A stretch of 20,035 nucleotides of DNA, taken from a virus. Shown one piece after another: positions 14,925 to 20,035 of this stretch. How positions within the stretch are numbered: position 1 is the first letter of the stretch; each line of letters starts with the position of its first letter. A program made the position numbers and the translations under genes. The notes under the pieces are model-generated. The model had not been told where the DNA came from. It did not search any database and worked only from the letters and a program-made list of their open reading frames with translations. The stretch is from the IMG/VR virus record IMGVR_UViG_3300040801_004731, positions 1-20,035 of that record, one strand, 5' to 3'.

Positions 14925-16079
14925 CTAGTTGTTCGCGCGCTCCGCCTCGATCTCGCGCCACTTTGCAACGTTTTGGTTGTGCTCTTCCAGCGTCCGCGCG
15001 AAAGCGTGGCCTCCAGAACCATCCGCCACGAAAAAGACGAAATCCGTGTTTTCGGGCGCAACCGCAGCCTGCAGGCTCGCGACTCCCGGGTTGGCGATTG
15101 GGGTCGGCGGCAGGCCATCGATGACATAGGTGTTCCAGGCCGTGCGCCCGCGCAGTTCGCTCTGCCGCAATCCGCGCCCCAGAACGCCCTGCCCCCGTGT
15201 GATTCCATAGATCACCGTCGGGTCGGTCTGCAAACGCATGCCCTGGCGCAAGCGATTCACGAATACGCTCGCGACCTGACCCCGCTCCTCGGGCACGCCG
15301 GTCTCCTTCTCGATGATCGATGCCAGGATCAGCATTTCTTCAGGGCTGTCCAGCGGCAGCCCGTCCTGACGGCTCTCCCACGCAGCATTGATGCGCAGCT
15401 GCTGAACTTCTTGCATCCGCGCCAATACCGTTTCGCGCGCCACGCCCGGCACAACCTCATAGCTGTCGGGTGCCAGCATCCCCTCCGGAGGAACTTCCGC
15501 CACCTCGCCGATCAGCATGTCCATCGCCTTCAACGCCTGGACCACCTGCCAGCTGGTCACACCTTCCGCCAAGGCGATGCGATAGCGCGTGTCCGGTTGC
15601 GCGCGTTTCTCGGCGAACACGTCAGGCGCGTCCTCAGCCGTGGGGTCAAAGGCGACCAACTCGACGAACTCGTTCGTTGACGGGTTCAGTTCACGGACCC
15701 GCGCCTCGGTCTGGGTGACCCCGACACGATACACGATCTCCGTGCCACAGGTGCTTGCGCCCCCCCGTGTCACCTGGTCCACGATTTCTTCCATCGACGC
15801 GCCCGGCTGGATCAGAAAGCTGCCCGCCTTCAACTGCTGTGACTTTTCGGTGTAATCCGCGCCCAGACGAAAGATCAGACCGTCCCGAACTGCACCTTGC
15901 GCCTCGAGCTCGCGACTGACCGCCCCCATGTTCGACCCACGTTCGACCCGCAGACAGATCGCATCCTCAAGCGGTCCCTGCGCGGTGTATTGCGACTGCC
16001 CCCAAATGACGACGCCGACCAGAAGGAACAGCCCCACCACCAAAAAGGTCAGCATGTTCGAGGCGAGGCTGCGCCACAT
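14925..16079 (-). CDS. mltG: Endolytic murein transglycosylase MltG
   Basis: A 384-residue inner-membrane lytic transglycosylase (YceG family) that cleaves nascent glycan strands and ends chain elongation. One N-terminal membrane anchor (about residues 8-27, MLTFLVVGLFLLVGVVIW), a LysM-like region (VERGSNMGAVSRELEAQG onward) and the catalytic domain with ILASIIEKETG (Glu257) are visible. LQTDPTVIYGI and NTYVIDGLPPTPIANPG are strong signatures. About 55 residues between the LysM-like and catalytic parts (about 115-170) look like a lineage-specific insertion. ATG 16079 shares a base with the fabF stop; a GTG one codon earlier is possible. The overlap implies co-expression with fabF. Confidence 0.93.
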   Translation of the reverse strand: MWRSLASNMLTFLVVGLFLLVGVVIWGQSQYTAQGPLEDAICLRVERGSNMGAVSRELEAQGAVRDGLIFRLGADYTEKSQQLKAGSFLIQPGASMEEIVDQVTRGGASTCGTEIVYRVGVTQTEARVRELNPSTNEFVELVAFDPTAEDAPDVFAEKRAQPDTRYRIALAEGVTSWQVVQALKAMDMLIGEVAEVPPEGMLAPDSYEVVPGVARETVLARMQEVQQLRINAAWESRQDGLPLDSPEEMLILASIIEKETGVPEERGQVASVFVNRLRQGMRLQTDPTVIYGITRGQGVLGRGLRQSELRGRTAWNTYVIDGLPPTPIANPGVASLQAAVAPENTDFVFFVADGSGGHAFARTLEEHNQNVAKWREIEAERANN

Positions 16080-17344
16080 CACCCAAGTTTCCCGAACACG
16101 ACGCTGGCATTGGTCCCGCCGAAACCGAAGGAATTGGACAGGGCGACGTTGATCTCACGCTCGCGCTTGGCGTTCGGCGCCAGATCGACGGACGTGTCCA
16201 CAGCCAGGTTGTCGAGGTTGATCGTCGGCGGCGCAACCTGATCGCGGATCGCGAGGATCGAAAAGATCGCCTCGATCGCACCGGCCGCCCCCAGAAGGTG
16301 CCCGGTGGCAGATTTCGTCGAAGACATCGTGACCTTGCCGGCGGCCTCGCCCATCATCCGCTCGACCGCGCCCAACTCGATCGTATCCGCCATGGTGCTG
16401 GTGCCATGCGCATTGATGTAATCCACATCCTTGGGCTCGAGCCCCGCATGTCCGAGTGCGGCGCGCATCGACCGCTCACCGCCCTCGCCATCCTCGGACG
16501 GCGCCGTGATGTGATAGGCATCTCCCGACAAACCATATCCAAGTACCTCGGCATAGATCCGAGCGCCTCGCGCCTTGGCATGCTCGTATTCCTCAAGAAC
16601 GACCACACCGGCTCCCTCGCCCATCACGAAACCATCACGGTCCCTGTCATAGGGGCGGCTCGCCGCCTGCGGATTGTCTCCAAATTTCGTGCTCAGCGCC
16701 TTGCAAGCGTTGAAACCGGCAATCCCGATCTCGCATATGGCCGCCTCGGCACCACCGGCGATCATCACATCCGCATCTCCGAACTTGATCAGGCGCGAGG
16801 CATCCCCGATCGCATGAGCTCCGGTCGAGCAGGCCGTGACGACCGAATGGTTCGGACCCTTGAACCCGAAGCGGATACTGACCTGACCCGAAATCAGGTT
16901 GATCAATGCACCTGGGATGAAGAAGGGAGACACGCGGCGCGGACCGCGCTCCTTGATCATCACAGCCGTGTCCGCGATCGAATTCAAACCGCCGATGCCC
17001 GACCCGATCATCACGCCGGTGCGCAGTCGATCCGCCTCGTCGTCCGGCGTCCATCCCGCATCCCTGACGGCCATTTCGGCCGCCGCGATCCCATACAGGA
17101 TGAAATCGTCAATCTTGCGTTGTTCTTTTGGCTCCAGCCAGTCGTTGGCGTTGAAGGTGCCATCGCTGCCGTCACCCTTGGGCACTTCGCAGGCATAGGT
17201 CGTGGTGACGCCGCTCGCCGCCGCATCAAACAGCGTGATCGGTCCGGCACCCGACTGACCATCCAGAATGCGGCTCCAGCTTTCTTCGACACCGCTTGCC
17301 AGGGGAGTGACCAGCCCCAGCCCTGTAACGACCACTCTGCGCAT
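16079..17344 (-). CDS. fabF: Beta-ketoacyl-ACP synthase II (FabF)
   Basis: A 421-codon condensing enzyme that elongates acyl-ACP with malonyl-ACP in fatty-acid synthesis in the cytosol. The triad is visible as Cys172 in VVTACSTGAHA, His313 in NAHGTSTMADT and His349 in KSATGHLLGAAGA, with Lys344 in the last motif. The end NSFGFGGTNASVVFGKLG is typical. ATG 17344 gives the family start MRRVVVTGLGLVTPLA; the frame is open upstream to 17428, but that part is not family-like. A 141-bp gap separates it from the upstream HisA-like gene. No convincing terminator with a T-run lies in the gap. It is probably co-transcribed with mltG. Confidence 0.96.
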   Translation of the reverse strand: MRRVVVTGLGLVTPLASGVEESWSRILDGQSGAGPITLFDAAASGVTTTYACEVPKGDGSDGTFNANDWLEPKEQRKIDDFILYGIAAAEMAVRDAGWTPDDEADRLRTGVMIGSGIGGLNSIADTAVMIKERGPRRVSPFFIPGALINLISGQVSIRFGFKGPNHSVVTACSTGAHAIGDASRLIKFGDADVMIAGGAEAAICEIGIAGFNACKALSTKFGDNPQAASRPYDRDRDGFVMGEGAGVVVLEEYEHAKARGARIYAEVLGYGLSGDAYHITAPSEDGEGGERSMRAALGHAGLEPKDVDYINAHGTSTMADTIELGAVERMMGEAAGKVTMSSTKSATGHLLGAAGAIEAIFSILAIRDQVAPPTINLDNLAVDTSVDLAPNAKREREINVALSNSFGFGGTNASVVFGKLG

Positions 17345-17485
17345 GACCTGCCCTCTTGCCCGTGTCCTGTTGGACCACGCTCTTACCCTGCACCGGGGGA
17401 TGGGGGCAAGGGCGCAGCTTGTCCCCAACCGGCGCGTTTTTGCCCGCCAAAGGTTCTTATCCCAGCGCCGGCGCGTGCCTGTTGC

Positions 17486-18229
17486 CTACTGAAATTCGGC
17501 CACTTCCTCACGCCCCGGCCGCGCGACCGAAAGGGCCTCCGACAGCGCAAAGGTCTTTTCGAACAGCGGTCTGCCGACCAGCGCGCCCCAGATGTTCTGG
17601 ACATAGGTCAAACGGGCGATATCATCGACACAGTGCACGACTCCGTTGGCGATCACCGGGATGCGCGCCTGCGCCGCCAGTCCCGAGATCAGGCCAAGCT
17701 GCGCATCCACATCTTCGATCTCGCTGTCTATGTCGGTGATGATCAGCCCCGCAAACGGCGTGTCACCAAAGGCCGCGATAAAACCATCAGGTGTGAAAGC
17801 GCTGGGAGTCCGCCAGCCTTCTGTCATGACCTGTCCCCGCCAGACATCCACCGCCAGCACGATCTGATCCGGGTAGTACTTTGCCAACTCACGGACCAAG
17901 TCCGGATCGCGGGCGGCCAGGGTGCCGATCACGATGCGTCCCGCGCCGCGTTCGATCCAGCGTTCGACCGACTCGCGACTGCGGAATCCGCCACCCAACT
18001 GCACCGGGATGCCGGCCGCGCGAATGATCTCGCCGATCAACTCGCTGTTGTCATCGCGGCCCTCGACCGCGTCGAAATCGGTTACATGCATCCATTCCGC
18101 TCCCGCAGTGGCGAAGCCGCGTGCGGTTTCGACGGGATCGACATGCCAGATCGTCGCCTGGTCCAGCCGCCCCTTCTCTAGCGAGACGCACCGTCCGCGC
18201 TGTAACTCGATCGTCGGAAAGACCAACAT
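17486..18229 (-). CDS. HisA/HisF-like TIM-barrel protein with altered active site
   Basis: A 247-residue barrel clearly homologous to phosphoribosylformimino-AICAR-P isomerase HisA: GRCVSLEKGRLDQAT, VTDFDAVEGRDDN, IPVQLGGGFRSRESVERW, IVIGTLAARDPDLV and the late GALVGRPLFE. However, the first catalytic Asp (position 8 in HisA) is Glu (PTIEL). The second catalytic region (Asp-Gly-Thr in HisA) reads TDIDSEIED, with Glu170 at the Asp position. The C-terminal phosphate-binding Gly-Gly is NGVV. True HisA activity is therefore doubtful; it may be a paralogue with a new role near the fatty-acid genes. GGGAG with 7-base spacing supports ATG 18229. Confidence 0.82.
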   Translation of the reverse strand: MLVFPTIELQRGRCVSLEKGRLDQATIWHVDPVETARGFATAGAEWMHVTDFDAVEGRDDNSELIGEIIRAAGIPVQLGGGFRSRESVERWIERGAGRIVIGTLAARDPDLVRELAKYYPDQIVLAVDVWRGQVMTEGWRTPSAFTPDGFIAAFGDTPFAGLIITDIDSEIEDVDAQLGLISGLAAQARIPVIANGVVHCVDDIARLTYVQNIWGALVGRPLFEKTFALSEALSVARPGREEVAEFQ

Positions 18230-18265
18230 GGCCGCACTCCCTGCTGCCGGTTTCGGAACGCGGAC

Positions 18266-18291
18266 AGGATAGCACAGTGGAGACATGCCAA
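18266..18291 (-). promoter_or_regulatory. Weak candidate promoter before the HisA-like gene
   Basis: On the minus strand TGCTATCCT (TG-N extended -10 plus TATCCT at 18271-18266) follows TTGGCA (18291-18286) with a spacer of only 14 bases. The short spacer means that only an extended -10 type of recognition would work. Low confidence. Confidence 0.25.
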
Positions 18292-18328
18292 ATCGCGTAA
18301 TCCGGCGCAGACTGACCCGTTTGCGGCG

Positions 18329-18868
18329 TCAGAGCGCGGCGGGAGGGCCGGTCCGCCGCAGCAGAACGACCGAATCGTCGCCGTGCGTGATTTCCTGCAT
18401 TTCCTCATAGCCCAGCTTTGCTGCCAGCCGCAGCGAGCCGATGTCCTCAGCATGCACGGACGTCACAAGCTTGCCGGGCATGATCCGGTCGAACCAGTCA
18501 TGCGCGGCAGAGGTCGCCTCGACGCCATACCCCTTGCTCTGCGCCTCGGGCGCAAGTACCCAGCCCGCCGCGGGGAACGGATCGAAGTCCGCCCCATAGC
18601 CCTGCGCGGAAAAGCAGAACCCGGTGTGCCCGACCATCCGCCGCGTTCGCTGCTCGGCGATGGCCCATTGGCCGAATCCCGTCATCTGCCAATGCCCCGC
18701 GTTGCGCAGGAACGCATTCCACGCCTCGCCACGCGACAACGGACGACCACCGGAAAAGCGGACGACTTCGGGCTGTGCCCAGATCTCTGCATAGCGGTCG
18801 AAATCCTCTGGCCGCATCGCGCGCAGGGTCAGACGGGCTGTGTTGATGTTGGGTGTCACGCGGTTCAT
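18329..18868 (-). CDS. GNAT-family N-acetyltransferase (RimJ/RimL type)
   Basis: A 179-residue acetyltransferase of the Acetyltransf_3 / RimJ-RimL type. It starts INTARLTLRAMRPEDFDRY, has the acetyl-CoA motif WVLAPEAQSKGYGVEAT (QSKGYG, residues 110-115) and ends with EDIGSLRLAAKLGYEE, the usual asparagine/serine-like acceptor segment with a variant first residue. The substrate cannot be read. ATG 18868 is chosen because the family match begins there; the frame stays open to 18955, but the extension crosses into the acpP terminator region. It follows the acpP terminator and precedes the HisA-like gene by 99 bases, so it probably has its own promoter, which I could not place. Confidence 0.88.
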   Translation of the reverse strand: MNRVTPNINTARLTLRAMRPEDFDRYAEIWAQPEVVRFSGGRPLSRGEAWNAFLRNAGHWQMTGFGQWAIAEQRTRRMVGHTGFCFSAQGYGADFDPFPAAGWVLAPEAQSKGYGVEATSAAHDWFDRIMPGKLVTSVHAEDIGSLRLAAKLGYEEMQEITHGDDSVVLLRRTGPPAAL

Positions 18869-18953
18869 GTCTCTACCGCAGGGATTGCCTGTCTCATTGG
18901 CCCAATGACTGGCAGCAGCGCCCGCCTGGATGCAAGTCACAAGTCGTTCGGAC

Positions 18954-18990
18954 AAAAAAAATCGGCGTTCCCCCGCCGGGGACCGCCGAT
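18954..18990 (-). terminator. Rho-independent terminator after acpP
   Basis: The minus strand reads ATCGGCG, a mismatch, TCCCC, a short loop, GGGGA, a mismatch and CGCCGAT, followed by a run of eight T. It lies 21 bases after the acpP stop. This is the clearest terminator in the window and fits the high, separate expression of acyl carrier protein. Confidence 0.92.
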
Positions 18991-19011
18991 CAAATTCTCC
19001 GGTCCGTTGCG

Positions 19012-19245
19012 TCAGGACGCTTCGGAGATGAATTTCACTGCATCGCCGAACGTCTGGATGGTCTCGGCCGCATCATCGGGAATCTCGATCCCGAACTCTT
19101 CTTCGAACGCCATCACCAGTTCGACGGTGTCCAGGCTGTCGGCGCCCAGATCGTCGATGAAAGAGGCACCTTCGACCACTTTGTCTTCTTCAACACCAAG
19201 GTGCTCCACAACGATTTTCTTAACGCGGTCTGCGACGTCGCTCAT
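19012..19245 (-). CDS. acpP: Acyl carrier protein
   Basis: A 77-residue acidic carrier protein that holds growing acyl chains on a phosphopantetheine arm. Ser37 in [12 protein letters not shown] is the attachment site. [13 protein letters not shown] is the family helix II-III region. GAGGA with 6-base spacing precedes ATG 19245. It has its own predicted promoter in the 313-bp gap after fabG and a strong terminator, so it is probably a monocistronic or high-level unit between fabG and fabF. Confidence 0.98.
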   Translation of the reverse strand: MSDVADRVKKIVVEHLGVEEDKVVEGASFIDDLGADSLDTVELVMAFEEEFGIEIPDDAAETIQTFGDAVKFISEAS

Positions 19246-19558
19246 GATTAGTCCTCATTCCATAACGGGCATTTTGCCCAAGTCTGCCCTTGCCCGCTTC
19301 GGGGTAGGTTGGTTTTGCCCTTGTCAGGCGGCTAGATCCCGGTTGCCCGGGTAAGTCAGGCGCGGCCGACGGCCCCCTGCTGAAATATGCGCCGCCTATA
19401 GCATAGAGTTACGCCTAGGCAAACGGTTTACGATTACGGGCCGGAGGTCCAAACCCGAGCGGCAGATAGGGGCTTTCGCGAAACGAAACAAGCCTCAGAT
19501 CATGCTGCATCTGCAAAGCAGGTCCGTGTATTGCACGACGCGCAACTTCGGCGCCGCC
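19246..19558. other. fabG - acpP intergenic region
   Basis: 313 bases without a credible gene. It holds the candidate acpP promoter and a long (about 140 bases) leader before acpP. After the fabG stop there is a weak imperfect stem around 19475-19498 (TTTCG with CGAAA) without a T-run, so a fabG terminator is not evident. No riboswitch class is recognised. Confidence 0.5.
19395..19422 (-). promoter_or_regulatory. Candidate acpP promoter
   Basis: TTGCCT (19422-19417), a 16-base spacer and TATAGG (19400-19395) on the minus strand, about 150 bases before acpP. The same -10 sequence, TATAGG, appears in the predicted GTA promoter. Moderate to low confidence; not checked against mapped starts. Confidence 0.45.
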
Positions 19559-20035
19559 TTAAAGCATCGCCATCCCACCGTTCACATGCAGGGTCGCACC
19601 GGTGACATACCCGGCTTCCGGGCTGGCGAGATAGAGCACTGCCGCGGCGATCTCATCCGCCTCGCCCATCCGACCTGCCGGCACCTGGTTCAAGATTCCT
19701 GACTTCTGGTCATCCGTCAGCTTGTCGGTCATGGCGGTTGCGATGAACCCGGGTGCCACCGCATTCACCGTGATGCCGCGGCTGGCGACTTCATAGGCGA
19801 GGCTTTTGGACATGCCGATCATGCCGGCCTTGGACGCGGCGTAGTTCGCCTGCCCCGGATTGCCGGTGGCGCCGACGACCGAGCTGATATTCACGATCCG
19901 TCCCCAGCGGGCCTTCATCATCCCGCGCATGACTCCCTTGCACAGCTTGAAGGTCGAGGTGAGGTTCACCTGCAGCACGCTGTTCCACTCATCATCCGAC
20001 ATCCGCATGAACAGGTTGTCGCGCGTGATGCCCGC
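19559..20035 (-). CDS. fabG: 3-oxoacyl-ACP reductase FabG, 3' part
   Basis: A short-chain dehydrogenase that reduces 3-oxoacyl-ACP with NADPH in fatty-acid elongation. The frame is open to the window end, reading AGITRDNLFMRMSDDEW at the edge, so the N-terminal nucleotide-binding part is outside. Catalytic Ser lies in VNISSVVGATG, and Tyr and Lys lie in YAASKAG. VNAVAPGFIATAMTDKL and the end YVTGATLHVNGGMAML are typical of FabG. It heads the fabG - acpP - fabF order. An internal ATG at 20008 is not the true start. Confidence 0.96.
   Translation of the reverse strand, partial: AGITRDNLFMRMSDDEWNSVLQVNLTSTFKLCKGVMRGMMKARWGRIVNISSVVGATGNPGQANYAASKAGMIGMSKSLAYEVASRGITVNAVAPGFIATAMTDKLTDDQKSGILNQVPAGRMGEADEIAAAVLYLASPEAGYVTGATLHVNGGMAML

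Noticed and set aside
17345-17485. Imperfect stem (TGGGG-CAAG with CTTG-CCCCA) between the HisA-like gene and fabF
   Set aside because: It has a mismatch on the transcribed strand (G-U only on the other strand) and no T-run, so it is not called a terminator.
16298-18181. Long plus-strand open frame of 627 codons opposite fabF and the HisA-like gene
   Set aside because: It is rich in Arg/His/Asp/Pro shadow composition, has no domain pattern, and lies antisense to two clear genes in GC-rich DNA.
1-20035. tRNA genes, CRISPR arrays, integrase or attachment sites
   Set aside because: None seen: no repeat-spacer pattern, no cloverleaf-like sequence noticed, and no phage integrase or excision gene near the GTA cluster.

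Overview
The window is a high-GC alphaproteobacterial chromosome segment, most probably from Rhodobacterales (Roseobacter/Rhodobacter relatives). The evidence is gene content and order: a complete Rhodobacter-capsulatus-type gene transfer agent (GTA) structural cluster directly follows fabG - acpP - fabF - mltG, the chromosomal setting I know for this cluster in that order. Apart from a truncated insertion sequence at the left edge, all genes lie on the minus strand, so the window reads biologically from right to left.

Right part (about 20035 to 14925): fatty-acid and envelope genes. These are the 3' part of fabG, acpP with its own promoter and a strong terminator, a GNAT acetyltransferase, a HisA/HisF-like TIM-barrel protein with an altered active site, fabF, and the endolytic murein transglycosylase mltG, whose start overlaps the fabF stop.

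Intergenic control region (about 14700 to 14924): this is the least explained part. Reading toward the GTA genes it holds a perfect TTAA-N7-TTAA CtrA-type box, a sigma70-like promoter (TTGACA-N17-TATAGG), a ribosome binding site and 23-codon leader ORF, and an intrinsic-terminator-like hairpin with a T-run inside that ORF, just before the first GTA gene. This looks like an attenuator or conditional terminator, and it is my main candidate for an undescribed regulatory system.

GTA cluster (14699 down to 673): 17 genes in canonical order. They are g1 small terminase, g2 large terminase, g3 portal, g3.5 small membrane-anchored protein, g4 prohead protease, g5 major capsid, g6 head-tail connector, g7 head closure/stopper, g8 tail terminator, g9 tail tube, g10 and g10.1 tail assembly, g11 short tape measure, g12 distal tail, g13 hub with four conserved cysteines, g14 NlpC/P60-like peptidase and g15 the very large tail-tip protein. 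Together they would build a small tailed particle that packages host DNA; no integrase, replication or lysis genes are present. Every frame is intact and most genes overlap or are spaced by a few bases. The only sizeable non-coding gaps are g2-g3 and g5-g6, and the latter holds an RNA hairpin that is better paired in the GTA transcript than on the opposite strand.

Left edge (1 to 672): the 3' end of an IS3-family transposase with a likely terminal inverted repeat ending at 361. The insertion seems to have cut a small reading frame that begins with a signal-peptide-like sequence, 312 bp beyond the end of the GTA cluster.
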